DNA from: an uncultured Verrucomicrobia subdivision 3 bacterium
GTDB lineage: Bacteria; Verrucomicrobiota; Verrucomicrobiia; Limisphaerales; UBA11358
DNA: 64,000 bases
Direction: 5' to 3'
Assembly (NCBI GenBank): GCA_903850425.1
Contig: CAINLR010000106.1
Location: 171,585 to 235,584 of the forward strand
In this document: piece after piece, positions 9,958 through 18,479 of the stretch
Layout: each line of letters starts with the position of its first letter
Position numbering within the stretch: the first letter of the stretch is position 1
The notes under the pieces: generated by a model
What the model saw: the letters and a program-made list of their open reading frames with translations, nothing else
Database searches by the model: none
Told to the model about the DNA's origin: nothing
Made by a program: the position numbers and the translations under genes

Positions 9958-11361
9958 ATGAATCCCTTTCATTCCAATGTCAGAAAAATATTCTTATTTT
10001 CATGCCTGATTTTGCTGGGGTCGCTTTTGGCTCCGTCGTTGGCGGCCGCCGATCCGGCGGCCCAACTTCAGCCGTCCGTGGCGCCGATCGTCACGATCAA
10101 TAATGGCGATAATGCCTGGCTGCTCGCCAGTTCGGCGCTGGTGCTGATGATGACCGCGCCGGGCCTGATTCTCTTTTACGGCGGTCTGGTGCGTCCGAAA
10201 AATGTTTTGTCCACGATGATGCACAGCCTGATTTTGATGGCGCTGATCTCGGCGGTGTGGATGGTCTATGGCTACAGCCTGGCCTTCGGCGCGGGCAATG
10301 CGTTTTTCGGCAATCCACTTTCCCATTTATTTTTGAAAGGCGTCGGCGGCGCCCCCGATGCCGATTATGCCCCCACGATTCCCGCCCAGACCTTCATGCT
10401 GTTCCAAATGATGTTCGCCATCATCACGCCCGCGCTGATCAGCGGCGCGGTGGCGGAGCGCGTGAAATTCAAGGCCTATGTCCTCTTCATGCTGGCGTGG
10501 ATGACGGTGGTGTATCTGCCGCTGTGCCACATGGTCTGGGGCAAGGGCGGCTATCTGAACTGGGCGCTCGGCGGAAAAATTCCCGTGCTCGATTTCGCCG
10601 GCGGCACGGTGGTCCACATCAGTTCCGGCGTGTCAGCGCTGGTGTTCGCCATCATGCTCGGCAAGCGCACGGGCTTTCCGCGCGAACCGATGGTGCCGCA
10701 CAACGTCGTGCTCTCCCTCGTCGGCACGGGACTGTTGTGGGTCGGCTGGTTTGGTTTTAATGCGGGCAGCGCCTTGAACGCCGGCACGCTGGCGACGAGC
10801 GCTTTTGGCGCCACGCATTTTTCAGCGGCGGCGGCGGCGCTGAGCTGGGCGGCGGTGGAATGGAAATTAAAAGGCCGCCCGAGCGTGCTCGGCGCGGCGG
10901 CCGGCATGGTCGCGGGCCTGGCCACCATCACGCCCGCGTCGGGCTTCGTCACGATTCCGGCGGCGTTTGGCATCGGCCTCGTGGCCGGCGTCGTTTGTTA
11001 TTTCGCGGTGACGAAAATCAAATCGGTGTTCCGCTACGACGATTCGCTGGACGTGTTCGGCGTGCATGGCGTCGGCAGCATCATCGGCATGTTGATGCTT
11101 GGTTTTCTGGCGAACGCGGAGGTGAATCCCGCCCTGGCCACCACGTTCAAGGCCAATGGGATCGCAGTTTCGCTCGCGGGCGGTTCGCATCAATTCATGA
11201 ACCAACTCCTCGGGGTCTTGTTCGCGGCGGTGGGGAGCGGCGTGGCCACATTCATCATCTTAAAAATCCTCGGCGCGTGCATGGATCTCCGGGTGACCCA
11301 GGAAGACGAAAGTATTGGACTAGACCTTTCCCAACACGGGGAGAGTGCCTATAATGAATAA
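9958..11361 (+). CDS. amt: Ammonium transporter (Amt/Mep/Rh family)
   Basis: Signal peptide, then DNAWLLASSALVLMMTAPGLILFYGGLVR...VHGVGSIIGML; about 11 TM segments. Confidence 0.95.
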   Translation: MNPFHSNVRKIFLFSCLILLGSLLAPSLAAADPAAQLQPSVAPIVTINNGDNAWLLASSALVLMMTAPGLILFYGGLVRPKNVLSTMMHSLILMALISAVWMVYGYSLAFGAGNAFFGNPLSHLFLKGVGGAPDADYAPTIPAQTFMLFQMMFAIITPALISGAVAERVKFKAYVLFMLAWMTVVYLPLCHMVWGKGGYLNWALGGKIPVLDFAGGTVVHISSGVSALVFAIMLGKRTGFPREPMVPHNVVLSLVGTGLLWVGWFGFNAGSALNAGTLATSAFGATHFSAAAAALSWAAVEWKLKGRPSVLGAAAGMVAGLATITPASGFVTIPAAFGIGLVAGVVCYFAVTKIKSVFRYDDSLDVFGVHGVGSIIGMLMLGFLANAEVNPALATTFKANGIAVSLAGGSHQFMNQLLGVLFAAVGSGVATFIILKILGACMDLRVTQEDESIGLDLSQHGESAYNE

Positions 11362-11706
<345 letters not shown>

Positions 11707-11763
11707 TCGGGGCTCCGCTCGGTCGGCCCGCGCCGAGGATGCAGGCGGCACCCGTGCGCGGTG

Positions 11764-11813
11764 ATCCGTCTCCATCCGCGGTTAAGCCGCTTTGTTGCGG
11801 CCTGGATACGGAT
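11764..11813. terminator. Nested inverted repeat after amt-glnK, probable terminator or repeat element
   Basis: ATCCGTCTCCA (11764-11774) pairs with TGGATACGGAT (11803-11813) with one mismatch; inner stem GCCGC-TTTGTT-GCGGC at 11786-11801. Confidence 0.5.
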
Positions 11814-11861
11814 TAACTCCACCGCAGGTCGGCGGCGGTTTTGCCGCCGGGCGGTGCCGGC

Positions 11862-12299
11862 TCACTTGATGTAGTAGCCAGAAACCTTCCACTGGCCATC
11901 CGGGGCGAGCATGGGCGTGACGGTTTCCACTGCTTCTTTTTTGTTCGCGAACGACGTGTCGAATTGGACAATCACATATTCGCCATCCGGCGCGCCGGGA
12001 GCGGTTTTAGTAGATTGGGCACCCTTCAACTTGCGGCTGACCAGCGCGCCCAGCGGCTGGCGCACCGCAATCATGCTCTGTTCCCACTGCGCTTGGGAAA
12101 CCGCCGACTGAAAATAGCTGGCAGCGGTTTTCCAGCTCTCGGCATAGTTGGCCGCATCCACCAGGGCCAGCCACTGTTCGGCTGATTTTTGGGCGGCGGC
12201 TTCGGTCGGCGAAACGACCGGGACGCTCGGGCTATCGGTCTTGGGTGAACAGGCCGAAACAAATAACACGAGCACCAGGCTCAAGGTGATGTTTTTCAT
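11862..12299 (-). CDS. DUF4019-like lipoprotein
   Basis: Lipobox-like LFVSACS; AAAQKSAEQWLALVDAANYAESWKTAASYFQSAVSQAQWEQSM resembles DUF4019. Confidence 0.7.
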   Translation of the reverse strand: MKNITLSLVLVLFVSACSPKTDSPSVPVVSPTEAAAQKSAEQWLALVDAANYAESWKTAASYFQSAVSQAQWEQSMIAVRQPLGALVSRKLKGAQSTKTAPGAPDGEYVIVQFDTSFANKKEAVETVTPMLAPDGQWKVSGYYIK

Positions 12300-12488
12300 A
12301 ATGTGGGGACCGTTTAATGGTGGTCTGCCAAACAGCAGCCAGCGCGCATGACGGCCTATTCTCCCGCGCGACTTTGAGTGTGGGTCACCGTTTGGTTTCT
12401 GTCCAGCCCGCTTTGGGATGGCGATTTCCCGTCAAACCCCATCAGTGGTTTCCTGCGCGAGCTGGCTGGCCGATTCCCCAAGAAATGA

Positions 12489-12890
12489 TCAATAGTGGAT
12501 TCGGGTGAAGCCATCCACGAACCGTGAATAAACCAGCGCCCCTAAAATCAGCAGGATGAGGGAGGCAACCAAGACGCCCACAAAAATAATGGCGGATAGA
12601 AAAATCAATGCGAGGGTGCGTGGCACGCCGGCAATCTCCCGATGCCAGCCTCCGCGATAGAGACTGACAAAGGTCACCGAGACTGGCAGGACGGCATAGA
12701 CCAACAAAATGGCCCGGCCCTCCAGCAGCCCGACGAGCGGTCGAGCGGCCCAATAAGTGAGCCCCAGACAAAGCAGACATACCCATGCGGAAAAGCCAAT
12801 CGGCGACTTGACCGCTGAGGCGCGGTCATCTGAGTGCGTCGCGGGCCGGCGGTCGCAGCCAAGCGTGAATGGTTTAGGAATGTGGTGCAT
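12489..12890 (-). CDS. Hypothetical membrane protein
   Basis: Hydrophobic segments WVCLLCLGLTYWAA, AILLVYAVLPVSVTFVSL and a long C-terminal TM stretch; internal ATG at 12890. Confidence 0.5.
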   Translation of the reverse strand: MHHIPKPFTLGCDRRPATHSDDRASAVKSPIGFSAWVCLLCLGLTYWAARPLVGLLEGRAILLVYAVLPVSVTFVSLYRGGWHREIAGVPRTLALIFLSAIIFVGVLVASLILLILGALVYSRFVDGFTRIHY

Positions 12891-13344
12891 ATCAATCAAT
12901 AGACACCTCGGCGGAAATTTGTAAAGTCGCCCGCGTTCATTTCTAACCGGGGCATGATCGCCGGGTTGGCACAGAGTATCCGTTCTACTGCAACAGCGCG
13001 TCCTGCCATCACCATTCGGCAACGCCAGCCATTCCCCTTGCCGGGGCGGCGTGGGACTCTAGCCGAGCCGTTGACGGCAACGGGTAACGCCCTCGTTAGG
13101 GGGATGGTGGTCATATGTGTTGGATTTCAACCTGATGATGCCGGCGTTGGCAACTCCCGAAACACATTCCCGAAATACATTCCGGCAACCGTGACTCTGT
13201 TGGTGGTTGGCGCGGCCAGCCGCGGCGGCCCGTTTTTTAATCTTCTAATAAACCGTCCGCTCGCGTGTCATATCCTGTGACCACGATGTCCTTTGGGATT
13301 GGAAGCATGGCTGATCCCAGCTTGAATATGGAGACTCGCCAACC

Positions 13345-13902
13345 ATGGCCGTGATGCGACCAGACGAAACCAGCGCGGAGCCGCCCAAGTGGGAAACGAT
13401 CGAAGAGCTGTTCGCAGCTCTGGAGGCACCGCTTTTGGGTTACGCCCTGCGCTACACCGGCGAGCGGGCGCAGGCGGAGGACGTGGTGCAGGAAGCGTTC
13501 ATGAAACTTCACGCCCAATTTGAATCAGTCGAGCAGCCGCGCGCGTGGCTGTATCGCACGGTTCACAACCTCGCGCTCAATACACGGCGGGCGGCGGGCA
13601 AAACGGTTTCACTCGATCAATTTTCCGAAGCAGATGATTCCCCCGCCGCCGACACCGCTGATCCCGCGCTGCTACCCGATGAACAGATCATCCGGCTTGA
13701 GGGCATCGGATTGGTGCGGATCAGTCTGGCCGCGCTCGACGCGCGCAGCCGGGAATTGATCCGGCTCAAATTCAACGAAGACCTTTCCTACAAGGACATC
13801 GCCGCGCGGACGGGACTGACCACGGGCAACGTCGGCTTCATTCTGCATCACGCACTGAAAACCATGGCCGATGAACTGGCCAAGACGGGAGTTGCGCCAT
13901 GA
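13345..13902 (+). CDS. ECF-type RNA polymerase sigma factor
   Basis: Sigma2: LLGYALRYTGERAQAEDVVQEAFMKLH...WLYRTVHNLALN; sigma4: LIRLKFNEDLSYKDIAARTGLTTGNVGFILHHALK. Confidence 0.9.
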   Translation: MAVMRPDETSAEPPKWETIEELFAALEAPLLGYALRYTGERAQAEDVVQEAFMKLHAQFESVEQPRAWLYRTVHNLALNTRRAAGKTVSLDQFSEADDSPAADTADPALLPDEQIIRLEGIGLVRISLAALDARSRELIRLKFNEDLSYKDIAARTGLTTGNVGFILHHALKTMADELAKTGVAP

Positions 13903-13922
13903 ACCAGAGAGGAAAACATTCT

Positions 13923-14010
13923 ACATTCAACGCTCAACGCTCAACGCCCAAGTGCGCGCCGCGTGTGCGTTTCATTGAATGTTGGGCGTTGAATGTTGAC
14001 TGTTCGATGT
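13923..14010. repeat. Inverted pair of 7-bp tandem arrays
   Basis: Left ACATTCA ACGCTCA ACGCTCA ACGCCCA (13923-13950). Right arm, reverse complement: ACATCGA ACAGTCA ACATTCA ACGCCCA ACATTCA (13976-14010). Confidence 0.8.
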
Positions 14011-14026
14011 TTCTCCGCCAAGCGCC

Positions 14027-17000
14027 ATGAACCCGAACCAACCATCACGCGACGAGATCGAGGCCAAGCTGACCGCGCTGCTGCTCGGTGAACTGCCGGA
14101 CGAGGAAGCCAAGTTGTTGCGCTGGGCCATCACGCAGGATGCCGAACTGGCAAAATTACACGACCGGCTCAAGCTTGCCATCGGCCTGGTCCGCGAAGTC
14201 ACCGTGAAGCCCACGGAAACGGTGCCGTTGAAACTTTCCGACGAGCGGCGCAAGCAATTGTTCGCGCATTTCAAGACGCCGCGTCCGCATGAATCATTTT
14301 GGTTGAAGCGGCTGGAACTGCCTTCGCTCATTCCGGTCTTGGCGGCTTTGGCCGTTGTGGCGTTGCTCGCGGCGCTGCTGCTGCCGTCGCTCGCCTCGGC
14401 CAAACGGAAGTCAACCCGGGTGGCGGCTTTGAGCAGCGTGCGAATGCAGGAAATGAGTGCTGCCTACGCCGCCAAGGATGAGGCGTTGGGGCAGGCCACG
14501 TCGCCGGCGCTGCCGCCGCCAGTGGCAATTACCGTTGCTCCCGAACCCACGCTCGCGCCACCACCGACGGAAATTGTTCTGCCATCGCCGGACGCGACTT
14601 CGGCTGGAATTACCGCTCAAACCGCTCCAGTTGTCGTTCAACCCAGCGTCGTCACCCGGCAATTATTCGCTCAACAAAACGGCATTGGCCAGAACGTCGC
14701 ATTCGGCGGGAGTCCGTCATCGGCAACGGAGTCGCCGCAAGCTCCGGCGACCGCCGCCATTATCCTGCCGCAGGGCGAAGTGAGGGTAGAAGAAAGGATG
14801 CCTGGCATTTCCGGTTCGGAAAGACGGCCGCAATTGGCCAATGGCAGGCCGGAAGCCGAAACGCTGGCGAAGGTGGGCAAACCGCTTTATGAAATGGGCA
14901 AATTGAAGGAGTTCGAGGCGAAGTTGAATTCGGCCGTGAATGGGGACGGCGACAATCGCAGTGCGGCTTACTACTTCGACTTCGCCAACAAGGCAGCGAA
15001 TAAGCCGGAGGTTGATACGCTAGGGCGCGTGGCCCAGGTGGAGAAACCATTGACGCCGCCTGCGGAAGATAAATTGAGCCGCGAGAATAAAACCGCTCCA
15101 GACGCCGAATCCAGCCGTGATCATGGCATGGCCGTGGCCGGCACGGTCAGAGGGTTTTATGACGATAGTGTTTCAGGTGTCCAAAAAGGGGATGTCGGCG
15201 TCAGTGGCGGCAGCACCTTTGCGTCGCGGATGGATGGGTTCGCTAACGGAGTCTCCGATATAAACGGTGGTCGTGGCGCAAGCGGCGGCGGTGGCGGTGG
15301 CGCGGCTCCCGGATCGCCCAGTGTCGAATTGAATTTGAGTCGTCTGCAAAATGAGCTGCCAGCGGTGGCACCGGTGCTAAAGCCAAACGCGACGCTGGCC
15401 GGGAACGACTCCGGCCTCGACCGTGCGCGCACGGAAAATCAGCCGGCGAGATTCGGACGTGGATTTCCGCTCGCGGGTCCGATTGAAACTGCTGGCGAAG
15501 CTTCGCCAATGTCCGCAGACAGCTTCGGATTAGCCGACCGTTCCACCGACCTGAATTTGAGGGCGAGAAAATTAGCCGTTAAGCGCGAAGGTCCCGAGCG
15601 GCCAACACCGATGCGGGCAACGCAGGAAACTACTGCAATCAACAATTTTGATTTCAATGGCGAAATTGCCGGCACGCCGACGCGGGCTGGCGGGGCGGAA
15701 CGATTTTTTCGCAACCCGGCAGGCGAAGTTACTGCGGACAAACCGCCGGTGTTGGGCGATGTGCCGATGTTGGGAAAATTATTCAGTTCGCGCGCCAGCG
15801 CACCCGCCAAGCCCATGAAGGGAGTGTTGGACGACAGTGACGCTGACGGCAATTTGGCCAGGGTCAGCAAAATGACGCCGCTGCCGGGCGGCAGTAGTGT
15901 GGCGCTCGGCGTTCCGAAAGAGGAAGGCAAGGATCCGGTTGTTTACAACTTTCCAACCGAACCTCTACGCCAACGGGCGGACCTTTCCTTTAAACTGCTA
16001 GACCAGGCGCCCACTCAGCCGGCCCCGCAAGTTCAGACCACAAATGCCATCGCGACGGCTGGCTTACCGATGAATACATTTGACCGAGCCGTGGTGGCAA
16101 CAACCTTGCCCGCGTTGGCTCAAAAAACGGAAGCTGGAAAGGCGGATGGAGATGCGGCTTATCAAGCAGCCAAACAGCGTCGGGACCAGCTGGTGAAGCA
16201 GCACGAGCTTTTATACGCGAAGCTAGCCGCCGAAAGCTTGGACTATGAAATTCCCAAAACCAGCATGGTTCAAATTACCGACACGGCCGAGCCGGCCAAG
16301 CATCAGACTTTAGTGCAAAAGCTCACCGGCGAGTATGAAAGCAACGCACGCATCAAAGTTGAGAGTGATGTGAATGATATCGCGAGCATGAATGGAGCAC
16401 AGACGGCGGCCAGCAGTTCCTATGATCCCTACTTTGTGCAGACCACTTTTGAGATCATTCAGTCGGATGCCGTGCTGGGCAAAGTGGTGGAGGCGTTGAA
16501 GCTGGACCAAGTCTGGGCAGGAAAATATGGCGGCGAAAACCTGAAAAAGCAGGACGTCATCGCCTTGCTCAAGAAACGGCTCAAGCTTCAGCCGGTGCGT
16601 AACACCAGGCTGATTTCGATTGGAGTTACGAGCGATAATCCGGAAGAAGCTGCAAAAATCGCCAATGCCGTGGCCGATGCATATGTGAAATACCGCAGGG
16701 ACAGCCGGGTCCAGCTTACCGCTGCGGCAACCAAAAGACTGGAAGAACAATTAAATGAGCAGGAGCAAAAGGTTCTTCTCGCGCAAGCTGAGGTGGATCG
16801 TCTGGCAAAAGCATCCGGCAGTGAGCCGGTTGACGTTGTGGCCCTCAAACCCGCCGCCAACGCGCCGGTGCCGCAGCCGGAAATCCAGGCGAGCGAAAAC
16901 GCCTTCTCCACCTTCTCCCTCAATGTCAGCGATGTGTCGTTCAAGCTCGCGGCGGCGAGTTTGGAAAAGGGCCAGATGCCCGACGCGGCTTCGATCCGCA

Positions 17001-18205
17001 GCGAGGAATTCATCAACGCCTTTGATTACCGTGACCCGGAAGCAGTGGCGGGACAGCCGCTGGCGTTCGCATCGGAACGCGCGCGGTATCCGTTCGCGCA
17101 GAATCGCGACCTGCTGCGGTTCTCCGTCAAGACGGCGGCGGCGGGACGGGCGGCGGGACGCGCGTTGAACCTGGTTCTCCTGCTCGACAATTCCGGTTCG
17201 ATGGAACGCGCCGATCGCGTGCAGATCATCCGCGAAGCGTTGCGGGTGCTGGCCACGCAGTTGCACCCGCAGGACAAGGTGAGCATAGTCACCTTTGCGC
17301 GCACGGCGCGGTTGTGGGCGGATGGCGTGTCGGGCACGGACGCGGGCGCGGAGCTGGAAAAAATCGGCGGTCTCACGCCGCAGGGCGGCACGAATCTGGA
17401 GGAGGCGATGCGGCTGGCCTACGAAACGGCGCGGCGGCATTACCTCGCCAACGGCCTGAACCGCGTGGTGCTGCTCACCGACGGCGCGGCGAACCTCGGC
17501 AACGTGGACGCGGCGGTGCTCAAGGAAAAAGTCGAGGCGCAGCGCAAACAGGGCATCGCGCTCGACTGCTTCGGCATCGGCTGGGAAGGCTTTAATGACG
17601 ACACGCTCGAACAGCTTTCGCGCAATGGCGACGGGCGTTACGCGTTTCTCAATTCGCCGGAGGATGCGGCGAAGGAATTTGCCGCCAAGCTCGCGGGCGC
17701 GCTACAAATCGCCGCGTCGGACGTAAAGGTGCAGGTGGAATTCAATCCGCAGCGCGTGGTCTCCTATCGCCAGGTCGGCTACGCGAAACATCAGCTCACC
17801 AAGGAACAGTTCCGCGACAACACGGTGGACGCCGCCGAAATCGCCGCGCAGGAAGCGGGCAACGCGCTCTACACCGTCGAGACCAAACCAGACGGCAGCG
17901 GCCCGGTGGCGACGGTGCGCGTGCGCTACAAAGTTCCCGGCACGACGGACTATCGCGAGCGCAGTTGGGACGTGCCTTACACCGGCAATGCGGTTTCGCT
18001 CGCACAAGCCAGCGCGGCCATGCGGCTCGCGGCCACGGCCAGCGCGTTCTCGGAATGGCTCGCGGCGAGTCCGTTCGCGCAGGAAGTGTCGCCGGATGAA
18101 CTGCTCAAAACGATGAGCGGCGTGCCGCAGATTTATGGGGCGGATGAGCGGCCGAAGAAATTGGAATGGATGATCCGCCAGGCGAAGAGTCTGTCGGGGA
18201 AATAA
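14027..18205 (+). CDS. vWA domain protein with anti-sigma-like N-terminus and embedded Wzz/GNVR-like segment
   Basis: C-terminal vWA with MIDAS (LVLLLDNSGSMERADRV) and DUF3520/YfbK-like tail; central YDPYFVQTTFEIIQSDAVLGKVVEAL...DNPEEAAKIANAVADAYVKYR; N-terminal TM helix after a short acidic domain. Confidence 0.85.
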   Translation: MNPNQPSRDEIEAKLTALLLGELPDEEAKLLRWAITQDAELAKLHDRLKLAIGLVREVTVKPTETVPLKLSDERRKQLFAHFKTPRPHESFWLKRLELPSLIPVLAALAVVALLAALLLPSLASAKRKSTRVAALSSVRMQEMSAAYAAKDEALGQATSPALPPPVAITVAPEPTLAPPPTEIVLPSPDATSAGITAQTAPVVVQPSVVTRQLFAQQNGIGQNVAFGGSPSSATESPQAPATAAIILPQGEVRVEERMPGISGSERRPQLANGRPEAETLAKVGKPLYEMGKLKEFEAKLNSAVNGDGDNRSAAYYFDFANKAANKPEVDTLGRVAQVEKPLTPPAEDKLSRENKTAPDAESSRDHGMAVAGTVRGFYDDSVSGVQKGDVGVSGGSTFASRMDGFANGVSDINGGRGASGGGGGGAAPGSPSVELNLSRLQNELPAVAPVLKPNATLAGNDSGLDRARTENQPARFGRGFPLAGPIETAGEASPMSADSFGLADRSTDLNLRARKLAVKREGPERPTPMRATQETTAINNFDFNGEIAGTPTRAGGAERFFRNPAGEVTADKPPVLGDVPMLGKLFSSRASAPAKPMKGVLDDSDADGNLARVSKMTPLPGGSSVALGVPKEEGKDPVVYNFPTEPLRQRADLSFKLLDQAPTQPAPQVQTTNAIATAGLPMNTFDRAVVATTLPALAQKTEAGKADGDAAYQAAKQRRDQLVKQHELLYAKLAAESLDYEIPKTSMVQITDTAEPAKHQTLVQKLTGEYESNARIKVESDVNDIASMNGAQTAASSSYDPYFVQTTFEIIQSDAVLGKVVEALKLDQVWAGKYGGENLKKQDVIALLKKRLKLQPVRNTRLISIGVTSDNPEEAAKIANAVADAYVKYRRDSRVQLTAAATKRLEEQLNEQEQKVLLAQAEVDRLAKASGSEPVDVVALKPAANAPVPQPEIQASENAFSTFSLNVSDVSFKLAAASLEKGQMPDAASIRSEEFINAFDYRDPEAVAGQPLAFASERARYPFAQNRDLLRFSVKTAAAGRAAGRALNLVLLLDNSGSMERADRVQIIREALRVLATQLHPQDKVSIVTFARTARLWADGVSGTDAGAELEKIGGLTPQGGTNLEEAMRLAYETARRHYLANGLNRVVLLTDGAANLGNVDAAVLKEKVEAQRKQGIALDCFGIGWEGFNDDTLEQLSRNGDGRYAFLNSPEDAAKEFAAKLAGALQIAASDVKVQVEFNPQRVVSYRQVGYAKHQLTKEQFRDNTVDAAEIAAQEAGNALYTVETKPDGSGPVATVRVRYKVPGTTDYRERSWDVPYTGNAVSLAQASAAMRLAATASAFSEWLAASPFAQEVSPDELLKTMSGVPQIYGADERPKKLEWMIRQAKSLSGK

Positions 18206-18282
18206 GTGAGTCATGAAAATCCGAATTCCAACATCGGCGGGAGCGGCGCAAAGAAACAGCGCAAAATTGAATTCGGCCGTAT

Positions 18283-18385
18283 CGCAGATTTGCAATCTGC
18301 GGCGCTGCCAAACCGCAAAAGCGACCAGGAATATCGCGCGCGCTGCCGAGTTCAACTTGGCGATACGGCAGATTGAAAATCTGCG
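18283..18385. repeat. Two copies of a palindromic REP-like hairpin
   Basis: CGCAGATTTGCAATCTGCG (18283-18301) and GCAGATTGAAAATCTGCG (18368-18385), each next to GTATC/GATAC. Confidence 0.65.
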
Positions 18386-18479
18386 CTGTCTCGGGTTGCG
18401 AGCCTGACAACTTTTTTACAGACCTTTGACCCGCGCCTGACAAACCGCCGGTGCTTTCGCTGGCAAACTGAATCAAACT

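Noticed and set aside
13156-13181. 13-bp direct repeat CCCGAAAYACATT x2 upstream of the sigma factor
   Set aside because: Only two units, no inverted partner and no 7-bp periodicity; too weak to interpret.
13923-14010. Possible CRISPR-like array
   Set aside because: Units are contiguous 7-mers without unique spacers; no cas genes anywhere in the window.
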